Part shown: positions 42,100-50,642 of the stretch, in pieces | Layout: every line of letters starts with the position of its first letter | Numbering within the stretch: position 1 is the stretch's first letter | Assembly (NCBI GenBank): GCA_001898485.1 | Contig: MKTY01000020.1 | Location: 1,633,203 to 1,697,202, forward strand | Length of the DNA: 64,000 nucleotides | Source: Sphingobacteriales bacterium 46-32 | Lineage (GTDB): Bacteria; Bacteroidota; Bacteroidia; Chitinophagales; Chitinophagaceae | Reading direction: 5' to 3' | Notes under the pieces: generated by a model | What the model was told of the DNA's origin: nothing | The model's database searches: none | The model's input: only the letters and a program-made list of their open reading frames with translations | Program-made: the position numbers and the translations under genes

Positions 42100-42336
42100 T
42101 TAATTCTGTTTTTTATCAGGAATGATTCCCCTTTCCTCCCGGTACTCCAGGATATCTGCTGGCTGGCAATCCAGTACCTTACAAATTGCTTCGAGCGTAC
42201 TGAAGCGGATGGCTTTGGCTTTGCCGGTTTTGAGTATCGAAAGATTGGAAAGGGTGAGGCCCACTTTTTCGGAGAGCTCATTGAGCGACATTTTCCGTTT
42301 AGCCATCATCACATCCAGGTTGACAATAATAGGCAT
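42100..42336 (-). CDS. Small HTH transcriptional regulator (Cro/CI, YozG type)
   Basis: DNA-binding protein of 78 residues consisting of little more than one helix-turn-helix (LNELSEKVGLTLSNLSILKTGKAKAI, about 18-43, two joined pieces), ending FSTLEAICKVLDCQPADILEY. This family normally sits directly after a DUF2975 membrane protein gene. Here the upstream partner is represented only by a C-terminal remnant whose stop lies three bases before this ATG. Confidence 0.9.
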   Translation of the reverse strand: MPIIVNLDVMMAKRKMSLNELSEKVGLTLSNLSILKTGKAKAIRFSTLEAICKVLDCQPADILEYREERGIIPDKKQN

Positions 42337-42339
42337 ATA

Positions 42340-42426
42340 CTAAACGGTTAATTCATTTTCAGATTGCAGTTCAACCCCTCTTTTGAAGATATGGCTGATT
42401 GCAAAAAGGATAATTCTATCAATAAC
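42340..42426 (-). pseudogene. DUF2975 membrane-protein C-terminal remnant
   Basis: The 28 codons ahead of the HTH gene read VIDRIILFAISHIFKRGVEL and then QSENELTV-stop, matching the conserved end of DUF2975 proteins (hydrophobic helix, then FKRG-E-Q-EN-LT). No continuous DUF2975 coding sequence exists further upstream, so the rest of the gene has been lost. The inference rests on a short match plus the expected gene order. Confidence 0.5.
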
Positions 42427-42696
42427 CATACATCCATGTCTTTCAGGTTCTGCTGTTTGTTTCAGGCATTTGCACGACTTTAATTACCAGCCACTCGCTA
42501 TAGTGGTCGTCCCAGAGGCAAAACGGCCAATCAGCCGCGAAAGATATGACAATCGTATTTATCAGAAAACAATAAATATTAGATGCTTTTGGCCAAAACA
42601 GCGACCGCTTATCCTGTATTTGCTACCGGTGTGTAAATAACCGGGATATTAACTGCTTAGCCACGTAAATTACATTTTGTAGCGAGGCAATATTTT

Positions 42697-43512
42697 ATGC
42701 GACCTGCACCCGTCACCGAAATATTTGAAAACCTTAAGCGGTTTTTTGTTTTTGCACAACCATCGCCAGCGCTGGATGAGTATGTGGAGTTTTTTGCAGA
42801 ATCTTCGGCAAGCCAGTTTGTATCAACCGGTGATAAGGATGTTTTTACCTGCCGTATGTTTCCCAGTTATACCCCAACATTTTTTATTAACCTAACCGGC
42901 CATTACAAGTTGCAACTGGATGGTGCAAAATTCAGCATAGAAGCCCGGCAGGATATCCTGTTGCTGAGGGATACATCTGTACAACGGATCAACTCGCCCG
43001 GGGATAATATTTTTACGGTTAAATTTCATGCCGGCACATTGCGGCAGTTGTTCGACATTGCACCAGCACAGATCAACGGCGGTTTTATGACGCTTGACAA
43101 TTTTATTCCGCGGGGTTTATTGAAAGCAATCAGGACGGCTGGCAGTTTTGCAGAGAGGGTTGAGCTGATGAGTGATTATTTGCAGGAAAAGGCCCACAAC
43201 CGTTCTGCCGGGTTTAACGGGCAACTGGTAGATCGTGCATTAAACGACCAACGGTATCCGGAGGACCGGACAGCTGTTTATGAAATAGCGGCCAGCCTGC
43301 ATGTATCTTCCAAAACGCTTACCCGCTACTTCGTCAGGGAACTGGGGGTTTCTCCTAAAAGATACTTTTCCGTTATCCGTTTCCGCAAAGCGCTTAATGA
43401 CTACCTCCATAATAACCGTACTTTTCACCCATTCGACTATGGCTACTACGACCATAGCCATTTTAGCCGGGAGGTTCTGCGGTTTACCGGAAAGCGGCTG
43501 AAGCAGCAATAA
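42697..43512 (+). CDS. AraC-family transcriptional regulator
   Basis: Regulator of 271 residues. The N-terminal about 150 residues form a cupin-like sensing domain (FFINLTGHYKLQLDGAKF, VKFHAGTLRQLFDIAPAQI). The AraC helix-turn-helix pair is at about 185-268 (VYEIAASLHVSSKTLTRYFV, ELGVSPKRYFSVIRF, DYGYYDHSHFSREVLRFTG). It lies 68 bases ahead of the alpha/beta hydrolase gene and may control it. Confidence 0.93.
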   Translation: MRPAPVTEIFENLKRFFVFAQPSPALDEYVEFFAESSASQFVSTGDKDVFTCRMFPSYTPTFFINLTGHYKLQLDGAKFSIEARQDILLLRDTSVQRINSPGDNIFTVKFHAGTLRQLFDIAPAQINGGFMTLDNFIPRGLLKAIRTAGSFAERVELMSDYLQEKAHNRSAGFNGQLVDRALNDQRYPEDRTAVYEIAASLHVSSKTLTRYFVRELGVSPKRYFSVIRFRKALNDYLHNNRTFHPFDYGYYDHSHFSREVLRFTGKRLKQQ

Positions 43513-43580
43513 AAACTGTCCCTTTTTTACTTTTTCGGGTTTTCTTATTACACGTACTTCGTGTGTATTAAAAGAAAAGG

Positions 43581-45017
43581 ATGACCATATTTCGGATATT
43601 GTTATTACTGGCTTTTATAAGCCCCCGGTATTTATATGCACAGAAAAAGGTAACTATTGAGCCGGCTACTATTATAAAAGCTGCACCGGGCCTCATTGTG
43701 AAGCAGGGCTACCTGGTAGTTCCTGAAAACAGGAGAAAACAGAACGGTCGTGTAGTAAAGATTCCCTTTGTATTTGTACGTCGTCCGGAGCAGAGTGCTA
43801 CCAGCAATGTGTTTTTATATACTACAGGCGGGCCTGGTTACAGCACTATAGGTAACCTCGATAGTATCAAAGCAGATTTTGGTATGCTGAGCCTGGGAGG
43901 TTTTATCCTCTTTGATCAGCGGGGTACGAGGCGTGCCAAACCTGCGCTGGATTGTCCCGAAGTCAGCGAAGCCATTAAACGAAGCTACAGGGAAAACCTT
44001 AACCGGGATAGTCTGGTAAAAGTAGCGGTACAGCAATGTCGCAACAGCTTTGTAAAAGCCGGTATTGATCTGTCTGCTTACAACACAACAGAGAGCGCTG
44101 CAGATATCAACGACCTGCGAATAGCTTTACAGATAGATTCATTACACCTGATGGGGGTATCTTATAGCGGGGGGCTAATGCTTACTGTGGCAAGAAATCA
44201 TCCGGAGGGCGTACAGTCTCTGATTCTACAATCATCGTTACCTGTATTTACCAATTATGAAGAGGAGGCGTTATTAAATATCAACGAAGCACTGGAGCAG
44301 GTTTTTGCCCGGGTAGATACTGATACTGCGTACGGAGGCAGGTACAAAGGGTTAAGGAAGAAATTTCAGCAGTATTTTACCTATCTGGGGAATAAAAAAT
44401 TCAATCTACGCTATAAGCCACAAGACGCAGCGGATAGCATCTCCGTTTATTATGGCAAGCATGAATTGCTGGATATTATAGTTGACCGGCTTAATACCAG
44501 GCAGGTGGGAGGCGTGCCGGAGATTATAACCAATATTATCGATGGGCAGCATGCGCAATATGTACCGGCGCAAATGGATCAGTACTTTTCTGCAGATCCT
44601 AATTATACAGCGGGCATGCGATATTCCATTTTTTGCAGCGAGCAGATAAACTGGTCAGACGAGATATTAGAAAAACAACAGGAAGAAATACTTCCCTGGC
44701 TGGCCGGTTTCCGGTACAATAACGTGGATCATGCCATCTGCAGTTGCTGGAATGTAATGAAAGAGCCTGCAATTGTAAAAACGCCGGTATATTCCAACAT
44801 ACCTGTGTTAATTGCTGCAGGCGATATCGATCCCTGGTGTAGCTTGTTCTATAACCGACTTATTAAAAGAACTATGCCCAATACCCAAATACTTATCAGG
44901 CATCATGCAGGTCATGTACCCGGGTTTGTGATTGATGGTACAGACTATCTGAAAATGTTTTTGGCAGATCCAAATAAACCGATAACCGGGGCATCAGCAT
45001 CGGTAAGTGTTGAATGA
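43581..45017 (+). CDS. Secreted alpha/beta hydrolase (tripeptidyl-aminopeptidase / proline iminopeptidase-like)
   Basis: Exported serine hydrolase of 478 residues, signal peptide to about LYAQ (21). GGPGYSTI (about 81-88) is the oxyanion segment, FDQRGTRRAKP (about 114-124) the usual second block, GVSYSGGLML (about 195-204) the nucleophile elbow, and the C-terminal cap region includes AAGDIDPW (Asp) and HHAGHVPG (His), completing the triad. Length and layout fit peptidases of the TAP group that free N-terminal residues. A bidirectional terminator follows. Confidence 0.88.
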   Translation: MTIFRILLLLAFISPRYLYAQKKVTIEPATIIKAAPGLIVKQGYLVVPENRRKQNGRVVKIPFVFVRRPEQSATSNVFLYTTGGPGYSTIGNLDSIKADFGMLSLGGFILFDQRGTRRAKPALDCPEVSEAIKRSYRENLNRDSLVKVAVQQCRNSFVKAGIDLSAYNTTESAADINDLRIALQIDSLHLMGVSYSGGLMLTVARNHPEGVQSLILQSSLPVFTNYEEEALLNINEALEQVFARVDTDTAYGGRYKGLRKKFQQYFTYLGNKKFNLRYKPQDAADSISVYYGKHELLDIIVDRLNTRQVGGVPEIITNIIDGQHAQYVPAQMDQYFSADPNYTAGMRYSIFCSEQINWSDEILEKQQEEILPWLAGFRYNNVDHAICSCWNVMKEPAIVKTPVYSNIPVLIAAGDIDPWCSLFYNRLIKRTMPNTQILIRHHAGHVPGFVIDGTDYLKMFLADPNKPITGASASVSVE

Positions 45018-45036
45018 TTGGGAAAGGAATAAAGTT

Positions 45037-45086
45037 GAAGGTAAAAGGTACAGGATTACTCCTTTAACCTTTTACCTTCTGTTTTT
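45037..45086. terminator. Bidirectional terminator between convergent genes
   Basis: Perfect 13-base arms GAAGGTAAAAGGT (45037-45049) and ACCTTTTACCTTC (45067-45079), followed by TGTTTTTT. It lies between the hydrolase stop and the azoreductase stop and can serve both. Confidence 0.8.
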
Positions 45087-45683
45087 TCAGACGGCTATTT
45101 TTTCCACGGCTCTTTCAAAGGCTGTTTCCTGTATGCCGGGTATGGCCACTCCTTCTACCCGATAGGTAGTGATATCGTTGAGACCAACAAAACCAAGTGT
45201 TTTAAGGAGATAAGGCTCTGTAAAGTCATATGATTTCATAGGACCGTCACTGTATACGCCACCTGAAGAGATAGCGAGATAAACTTTTTTATTAACCAGC
45301 AAACCTTCGGGGCCTTTTTCGGTATAACGGAAGGTAACGCCAGCTCGTAACACATGATCCAGCCATGCCTTTAAACTGGAGTGAATACCAAAATTGTACA
45401 TGGGTGCGCCAATTACAATAATATCTGCTTCCATTATTTCTGCAATAGCGGCATCGGAGTGGCTGGCGGCCACGGCCTGCTCTGTTGTTCTTTTTTCTGT
45501 TTCGGTCAGGAAAGAACTCAGATGTACTTCTTCGAGGTGTGGAAAGGGTGTTTGAGTAAGGTCATGCGTTTTGACAACGCTGCCCGGATACTTTGATTGC
45601 AGGTGAGCAACGATTTCATTACCCAGTTTTATACTGAAGGAGGCCTTTCCTCTCGGACTTGAAATGATGTGTAGTATTTTCAT
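45087..45683 (-). CDS. azoR: FMN-dependent NADH:quinone reductase / azoreductase
   Basis: Flavodoxin-fold reductase of 198 residues. SSPRGKASFSIKLGNEIV (about 8-25) is the FMN phosphate loop, APMYNFGIHSSLKAWLDHVLRAGVTF (about 94-119, joined pieces) the isoalloxazine-binding segment, and SSGGVYSDGP (about 139-148) the third FMN loop. It reduces quinones and azo compounds with two electrons. The start is the ATG at 45683; a start 13 codons upstream would fall on the -7 element. It lies in a redox-stress neighbourhood with the MDR reductase and AraC gene. Confidence 0.93.
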   Translation of the reverse strand: MKILHIISSPRGKASFSIKLGNEIVAHLQSKYPGSVVKTHDLTQTPFPHLEEVHLSSFLTETEKRTTEQAVAASHSDAAIAEIMEADIIVIGAPMYNFGIHSSLKAWLDHVLRAGVTFRYTEKGPEGLLVNKKVYLAISSGGVYSDGPMKSYDFTEPYLLKTLGFVGLNDITTYRVEGVAIPGIQETAFERAVEKIAV

Positions 45684-45695
45684 TTGTTTTTTTGA

Positions 45696-45703
45696 CAAAA
45701 TTA
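45696..45703 (-). promoter_or_regulatory. -7 element of azoR
   Basis: TAATTTTG on the minus strand matches TAnnTTTG, 12 bases ahead of the ATG at 45683; this supports that ATG over the longer frame. Confidence 0.55.
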
Positions 45704-45799
45704 TTTTCACTACACGAGCCAACGAGCAAACTATACTGTTGGATACTGCTATGCTTTTGGATACTGGTCAGCAAAAAGGCCGGCTGTTGACAATAAAAT

Positions 45800-45826
45800 A
45801 AGAGGAACGCATGGCATTCCTCTTTT
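45800..45826. terminator. Terminator after the MDR reductase gene
   Basis: Stem AAGAGGAACGC / GCATTCCTCTT with one mismatch around ATG, with T-rich sequence on both sides (TTTTAATT on plus, TATTTTATT on minus). It lies 24 bases past the reductase stop. Confidence 0.75.
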
Positions 45827-45849
45827 AATTGATATTATAAGGATCTTGT

Positions 45850-46785
45850 TTAAAGAGTAACAACAACTTTGCCTGTTGTTCTTCCTGATTCTACTTGTTC
45901 ATGCGCTTTGGCCAATTCTTCAAAAGGGTAGATGGCAGATACATGCGATTTCAGTATTCCTTTGCCAAGCCAGTCTGCAATGACCTGCATGTCTTCACCG
46001 TTGGAGGTAACCAGGAAGAAGTAACCATCTACCTGTCTGGCTTTTGCTTTTTCAACAACTGCTTCATTTAACCCGGTTGGGATACTAATCAGTGTGCTGC
46101 CAGCCTTAGCGACATACAATGAATGGTCAATATTATCGCCACCGATGGTGTCAAGAACAAAATCAAATACCGGTGTTGCGGTTTCCCAATTGAAGGTTGT
46201 ATAATCGATATGGGCGTCTGCTCCCAAACTCCATACAAAATCTTTTTTGCTGGCGGAGGATGTACCTGTAACATTTGCGCCAAGGTGTTTGGCTATTTGT
46301 ACAGCATAATGCCCAACACCTCCGGCAGCGGCATGAATCAATACATGCTGGCCAGTCTGTAGTTTTGCTTTATGTACCAACGCCTGATAGGCTGTGAGAG
46401 CGGCGAGGGTGGCGGCAGCTGCTTCAGCATGTGATACAGATGCCGGCTTAAGCGCAAGTTGCGATGCCGGAGCTGCTACGTATTCGGCATATGCCCTGGC
46501 ATGGCCGGGAAAATTGACCATTCCAAATACTTCGTCACCGGGTTTGAAGGATGTTGATTTCGATTCAGTGACGATTCCTGAAACATCCCAGCCGAGAATG
46601 AGCGGATGCTGATCTTTGATACGCCCATATACTCCTTTGCCTTTACGACTCTTCACATCTACCGGGTTGATGCTGATGGCCTTTACTGCTATCAGCACTT
46701 CACCCTCTTTTATACCAGGTTTTTCTGTATCTGTGAGTTTGAGATTTTCCACTCCTCCGGGTTCGGTTAGTATGATTGCTTTCAT
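45850..46785 (-). CDS. NADP-dependent quinone-oxidoreductase-type alcohol dehydrogenase (MDR family)
   Basis: Zinc-free medium-chain reductase of 311 residues. It opens MKAIILTEPGGVENLKL, has the GroES-like part SINPVDVKSRKG and GWDVSGIV, the conserved HAEAAAATLAALTAYQAL stretch, and the nucleotide loop HAAAGGVGHYAVQIAKHLGA (about 149-168). The usual zinc-binding cysteines are absent, as expected for quinone-oxidoreductase members. It is read divergently from an AraC regulator, with -7 elements for both genes in 102 bases, so AraC control is likely. Confidence 0.92.
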   Translation of the reverse strand: MKAIILTEPGGVENLKLTDTEKPGIKEGEVLIAVKAISINPVDVKSRKGKGVYGRIKDQHPLILGWDVSGIVTESKSTSFKPGDEVFGMVNFPGHARAYAEYVAAPASQLALKPASVSHAEAAAATLAALTAYQALVHKAKLQTGQHVLIHAAAGGVGHYAVQIAKHLGANVTGTSSASKKDFVWSLGADAHIDYTTFNWETATPVFDFVLDTIGGDNIDHSLYVAKAGSTLISIPTGLNEAVVEKAKARQVDGYFFLVTSNGEDMQVIADWLGKGILKSHVSAIYPFEELAKAHEQVESGRTTGKVVVTL

Positions 46786-46803
46786 TTTGATTATTTAACA
46801 GGG

Positions 46804-46811
46804 CAAAAATA
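46804..46811 (-). promoter_or_regulatory. -7 element of the MDR reductase gene
   Basis: TATTTTTG on the minus strand matches TAnnTTTG and lies 18 bases before the ATG at 46785. Confidence 0.55.
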
Positions 46812-46838
46812 TACCGGATTTTAGCCTTAATAATTGTA

Positions 46839-46846
46839 TAGTTTTG
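46839..46846 (+). promoter_or_regulatory. -7 element of the divergent AraC gene
   Basis: TAGTTTTG matches TAnnTTTG, 41 bases before the ATG at 46888, and supports that start over an in-frame start at 46834 inside the promoter. Confidence 0.5.
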
Positions 46847-46887
46847 CCATTAACCGGTATTTTAATAGCTTAATAAAGGATGATAGT

Positions 46888-47739
46888 ATGAATCACGAGA
46901 ATCTGCATGAACCTTATTCTATCACGTACAAAACAATCAACGAATGCAGCAAACAGGTGCACGGGCATAATTTTTTTGAGCTCGTATATATAGTTGAGGG
47001 TACAGGATTTCAATGTATAAACAGGAGCAGGTTTGCTTATCATGCGGATCATTTATTTCTGATTACGCCCGATGATTATCATTCGTTTGATGTACAAAGC
47101 ACTACTACCTTTTTCTTTTTGCGCTTTAATAATATTTATCTCAAAGACGGCCGTCTTCCGATAGAGAATGTACAACGCCTGGAGTTTATTCTTCAAAATG
47201 CCAATCGCCGTCCCGGTTGTATTTTAAGAAATCAGGCGGATAAGCAGTTGGTTAAACCATTAATCGAAGCCATCGGCCGGGAATATACGAATAGGGATAT
47301 TTATAATCAGGAGCTCATTCAGCAATTGGTAAATACGCTGATTGTGGTGGTGGCGCGTAACATTGCGAAATACCAGGAGCTCGATGTGTCTGAACAAACG
47401 GATATGCGTGTGCTTGATATGCTGCAATATATTCAAACGCATATTTATGAACCAGCGAAACTGCGCGCAGAGCAACTGAGCCGCGCATTCAGTATTTCAC
47501 CGGCATATCTGAGTCGTTATTTTAAACAACATACCGGCGAAACCATGCAACAGTATATTGCCAGTTATAAAACACGACTGATAGTACATCGACTGCAGCA
47601 CAGCGGGAAAAGAATCAGTGAAATTGCCGCCGAATTCAATTTTACAGACGAGAGCCATTTTACCAAGTTTTTTAAATCCCGGGTCGGTCTTTCCCCCAGG
47701 GAATTCCGGATGCATCATCGGGCAGTGAGTTTGGGTTAA
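46888..47739 (+). CDS. AraC-family transcriptional regulator
   Basis: Regulator of 283 residues. The N-terminal cupin domain (HGHNFFELVYIVEGTGFQCI about 22-41, HLFLITPDDYHSF) is that of AraC_binding members, and the C-terminal helix-turn-helix pair is at about 190-275 (LRAEQLSRAFSISPAYLSRY, ISEIAAEFNFTDESHFTKFF, RVGLSPREFR). It is divergent from the MDR reductase gene and probably controls it. A terminator follows at 47754. Confidence 0.94.
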   Translation: MNHENLHEPYSITYKTINECSKQVHGHNFFELVYIVEGTGFQCINRSRFAYHADHLFLITPDDYHSFDVQSTTTFFFLRFNNIYLKDGRLPIENVQRLEFILQNANRRPGCILRNQADKQLVKPLIEAIGREYTNRDIYNQELIQQLVNTLIVVVARNIAKYQELDVSEQTDMRVLDMLQYIQTHIYEPAKLRAEQLSRAFSISPAYLSRYFKQHTGETMQQYIASYKTRLIVHRLQHSGKRISEIAAEFNFTDESHFTKFFKSRVGLSPREFRMHHRAVSLG

Positions 47740-47753
47740 CCAGTAAAAAACAG

Positions 47754-47778
47754 AGGATTCTATGAAAATCCTTTTTTA
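47754..47778 (+). terminator. Terminator after the AraC gene
   Basis: AGGATT (47754-47759) pairs with AATCCT (47767-47772), followed by TTTTTTAT. The stem is short but well placed, 15 bases past the stop. Confidence 0.6.
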
Positions 47779-47817
47779 TATTGAATATCAATTAAATAAA
47801 ACATATTTTATTATAAT

Positions 47818-47917
47818 AAATCACCATATTGTAAAGCTATACCTTTACAATATGGTGATTTTGTAAAGGTATGTATTTACAAAAGTTGTATTTTTGTAAA
47901 GGAATAACTTTACAAAA
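47818..47917. promoter_or_regulatory. Three palindromic operators in front of the mobile mystery A/B pair
   Basis: Three inverted repeats share TTGTAAA/TTTACAA arms. O1 has 19-base perfect arms (47818-47836 and 47843-47861). O2 is TTTTGTAAA / TTTACAAAA (47859-47867, 47876-47884). O3 is TTTTGTAAAG / CTTTACAAAA (47892-47901, 47908-47917) and ends on the A of the mystery A start codon. O3 also overlaps the -7 element. The arrangement fits tight autorepression by the HTH protein, as in toxin-antitoxin operons. Confidence 0.75.
47889..47896 (+). promoter_or_regulatory. -7 element of the mobile mystery A/B operon
   Basis: TATTTTTG matches TAnnTTTG and overlaps the left arm of operator O3, 20 bases before the ATG at 47917. 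Confidence 0.6.
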
Positions 47918-48375
47918 TGGCAAAAGCAATTTTAATACACGAACAACTGGAAGGGCGTATGCGCTCCCTGGCTAATCCGAAAGCGGTGACTCCTATGCCT
48001 ACAGGCTGGATCAGAGCGGTTCGTCTTGCTTTAGGCATACGGGCCCAGCAGTTGGGTAAAAAGATGTCAATAACCAGGCAGGCTGTGGTAGACATGGAGA
48101 AAAGAGAAGTGGAAGGTTCTATTACACTCAAATCTCTTCAGGAGGCTGCGGTTGCCCTGGACATGAAACTCGTTTATGGTTTTGTGCCAAAGGACGGTAG
48201 TCTGGATGCATTGATAGAAAGAAAAGCAAAAGAACTGGCTGTACAGATAGTGATGCGTACATCGCAAACCATGTTGCTCGAAGACCAGGCAAATACAGAA
48301 GAGCGGTTGCAAAAAGCCATCGAAGACCGTACCAACGAATTGAAGCGGGAAATGCCCAAAACGCTATGGGATTAG
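47917..48375 (+). CDS. Mobile mystery protein A (HTH regulator)
   Basis: Protein of 152 residues of the mobile mystery protein A family. The XRE-type helix-turn-helix is at about 30-85 (WIRAVRLALGIRAQQLGKKM, SITRQAVVDMEKREVEGSIT, LKSLQEAAVALDMKLVYGFVP), and the C-terminal about 50 residues are a charged helix. It is always found just ahead of the Fic protein B; here the frames overlap by ten bases. It probably represses the operon through the TTGTAAA palindromes and may act as antitoxin. Confidence 0.92.
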   Translation: MAKAILIHEQLEGRMRSLANPKAVTPMPTGWIRAVRLALGIRAQQLGKKMSITRQAVVDMEKREVEGSITLKSLQEAAVALDMKLVYGFVPKDGSLDALIERKAKELAVQIVMRTSQTMLLEDQANTEERLQKAIEDRTNELKREMPKTLWD

Positions 48376-48962
48376 AACTGCAATATGAAGATGGGCAAAC
48401 GTTGCTGGAAGATGAGGAAAGAGAAGGGATTCTTATTCCTACAATAACTACACGCGGAGAGCTGGATGAACTTGAACAGTATAACATAGAAGAGGCTATG
48501 TTATGGTCGGTGAGTCGCAGATTTAAACCGGACCTTGTTTTTACTGAAAAATTTATTCAGACTGTACACCGTCAGATGTATGGATTGATCTGGGACTGGG
48601 CAGGCCAGTTCAGGAAGACCAATAAAAATATAGGAGTAGATAAATGGCAGATTGCCGCAGAGCTGAAATATCTTCTTGATGATGCATCATTTTGGCATAC
48701 ACATAAAACTTATCTGCCCGATGAAGCTGCCGTTCGCTTCAAACACAGGCTGGTTAGCATTCATTGTTTTCCAAATGGGAATGGGCGGCATAGCCGGCTC
48801 ATGGCAGATATTATTATCAGCAAACTTTATCAGCAACCTGTATTCAGCTGGGGGGCGGCAGGTCTTACCCGTAAAGGGGAAGCCCGTAGCGTTTACCTGG
48901 CCGCATTAAAAGTTGCGGATGCAGGTGACATACAGCCGCTGCTGCAATTTGCCCGCTCATAA
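48366..48962 (+). CDS. Mobile mystery protein B (Fic-domain protein)
   Basis: Fic protein of 198 residues. The active-site motif reads HCFPNGNGRHSR from H133; the usual Pro after His is Cys, and the usual acidic residue before GNGR is Asn (N137), so metal binding and AMP transfer may be altered. A Fic helix with FAGQFR-like WDWAGQFRKTNKNIG (76-90) is present. No separate inhibitory helix with a clear (S/T)xxxE(G/N) motif was identified. The pair with protein A is widely scattered in genomes and behaves like a mobile toxin-antitoxin-type module. Confidence 0.92.
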   Translation: MGLELQYEDGQTLLEDEEREGILIPTITTRGELDELEQYNIEEAMLWSVSRRFKPDLVFTEKFIQTVHRQMYGLIWDWAGQFRKTNKNIGVDKWQIAAELKYLLDDASFWHTHKTYLPDEAAVRFKHRLVSIHCFPNGNGRHSRLMADIIISKLYQQPVFSWGAAGLTRKGEARSVYLAALKVADAGDIQPLLQFARS

Positions 48963-48994
48963 AGAGTATTAAAAAATTCGATGAGAGGGTAAGT

Positions 48995-49060
48995 GGTAAA
49001 TGGCAAAAGGCAGAAGGAGTTTCTGAAACCTCCTCTGCCTTTTGCCTTTCACGGTTTACC
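48995..49060. terminator. Bidirectional terminator between the Fic and HtrA genes
   Basis: GGCAAAAGGCAGAAGGAG (49002-49019) pairs with CTCCTCTGCCTTTTGCC (49030-49046) with one bulged base; GGTAAA/TTTACC add an outer stem. A further copy, GCCATTTACC (from 49069), gives an alternative partner. It separates two convergent genes. Confidence 0.7.
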
Positions 49061-49086
49061 AGTAAAGGCCATTTACCGGTTATCGT

Positions 49087-50592
49087 TTATTTCCTGAAAT
49101 CATTAATGCCATAATAGTAAACATTGGAGCTGCCCGGGTAAACACCTTCGAGTTGAAGGTTGCTGTCCTGTTTACTTAATAGCTGTTTGAGTTCATCGAT
49201 CGAGCGAACGGCCTGGCCGTTTACTTTAGTAATGATGAAACCGGGTTTCATATTGGTCTGATCGCTGATCAATCCTTCGTTGTTGATATCTGTCACACGT
49301 ACACCACCACTGATACCTGCTTTTGCAGCATCTGTCTTACTGATTGGTTCAAATTTTGCACCCAGTTCATCCAGCAAAGCGGTCTGCTGACTGGCAAATG
49401 TGCCCATTTTGTTTTTCAGAATGGCGGTAACTGTTTTTTGATCTTTACCACGCAGGAAGCCAATATTGATTTTGTCGCCAGGTTTATAACGGGCTACTTT
49501 TTCTGAAAGCTCGGCACTGGTATTGACAGCCTGTCCATCGATACTGGTAATAATATCGCCTTTACGAATGCCTGCTTCAGCAGCGGCACCTGAGGCATCC
49601 GTTTCCATAACCCAGACTCCATTGATATCATTGGTGATGCCCAGGCCTTTTTTGTGTGCATCGTCCAGGTCTTCGGGTGCCATGCTGATACCCAGGTAAC
49701 CCCGTTGAACTGAGCCAAATTTCATGATGTCGCCGACGACTTTTTTCATGAGATTGGAGGGAATGGAATAGGCATAGCCGGCATAGGATCCGGTAGGTGA
49801 TGCAATGGCAGCATTTATGCCAATGAGTTCACCGTCAGTATTAATCAGCGCACCGCCGCTGCTGCCGGGATTTACAGCTGCATCTGTCTGGATAAAGGCT
49901 TCAACCGGTGCTGAGCCCATGCGGTTAATACCGATGTTACGACTTTTAGCACTTACAATGCCCTGGGTAACGGTTACATCGAGGTTGAGTGGATATCCGA
50001 TTGCCAGCACCCATTGTCCGAGGTGCACATTATCGGAGTTCCCAACGGGCAGTACGGGCAGATCATGTGCATCTATTTTGAGCAATGCCAGGTCTGTATT
50101 GGGGTCTGTGCCCACTACTTTGGCGGAATAATTTTTACGATCGTTGCAGGTGACAGTGATTTCACTTGCGCCTTCTACCACGTGATTATTGGTAACGATA
50201 TAACCGTCGTTGCTGATGATAACACCTGATCCGGATGCTTTCTGGTCAGGTTGAGCAAAACCGCCGCCATCGCCAAAGAACCGTTTAAAAAGATCGTCGT
50301 TGCCAAACAAATCACCAAAAGGATTTTGTTGCTGCTGTTGTCTGCGGGAAGATGTTTGGTTGAATTTTATAACTGTGCGTATATGTACTACCGATGCGAC
50401 ACTTCCTTCGGCTGCTTTTTCGAAATCGGCCGGAGGTGCCGTGTTTTCGGTATACCTGGCTTTTACCAGCGGCATCTGTTCGCTTTGTGCGATGCTGTTT
50501 ATTGTTTCACGGCGTTGACTAAACATAAAATAGCTGCTTGTCAGAAACATGCCGGCCGCCAGTGCCAGTAGAATTTTTACATTGCTTTTCAT
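49087..50592 (-). CDS. degQ: HtrA/DegQ-type periplasmic serine protease
   Basis: Periplasmic protease/chaperone of 501 residues that degrades misfolded envelope proteins. N-terminal membrane anchor or signal (LLALAAGMFLTSSYFMF, 8-24). The trypsin-like domain has the full triad: H137 in TNNHVVEG, D167 in TDLALLKI and S245 in NPGSSGGALI. Two PDZ domains follow, at about 290-385 (QRGYLGISM) and 400-495. A Gln-rich, low-complexity loop (RRQQQQQNPFGDLFGNDD) sits where DegP-type proteins have their LA loop. The next gene upstream on the same strand (50643) is a lipoprotein. Confidence 0.95.
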   Translation of the reverse strand: MKSNVKILLALAAGMFLTSSYFMFSQRRETINSIAQSEQMPLVKARYTENTAPPADFEKAAEGSVASVVHIRTVIKFNQTSSRRQQQQQNPFGDLFGNDDLFKRFFGDGGGFAQPDQKASGSGVIISNDGYIVTNNHVVEGASEITVTCNDRKNYSAKVVGTDPNTDLALLKIDAHDLPVLPVGNSDNVHLGQWVLAIGYPLNLDVTVTQGIVSAKSRNIGINRMGSAPVEAFIQTDAAVNPGSSGGALINTDGELIGINAAIASPTGSYAGYAYSIPSNLMKKVVGDIMKFGSVQRGYLGISMAPEDLDDAHKKGLGITNDINGVWVMETDASGAAAEAGIRKGDIITSIDGQAVNTSAELSEKVARYKPGDKINIGFLRGKDQKTVTAILKNKMGTFASQQTALLDELGAKFEPISKTDAAKAGISGGVRVTDINNEGLISDQTNMKPGFIITKVNGQAVRSIDELKQLLSKQDSNLQLEGVYPGSSNVYYYGINDFRK

Positions 50593-50642
50593 TGTTTTCT
50601 TTTTAATGAGTGAGAGATTTAATCAGGATACCATGACGTTTA

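Noticed and set aside
46834-46887. Longer start for the second AraC regulator
   Set aside because: The added residues overlap the TAGTTTTG promoter element and are not part of the AraC fold.
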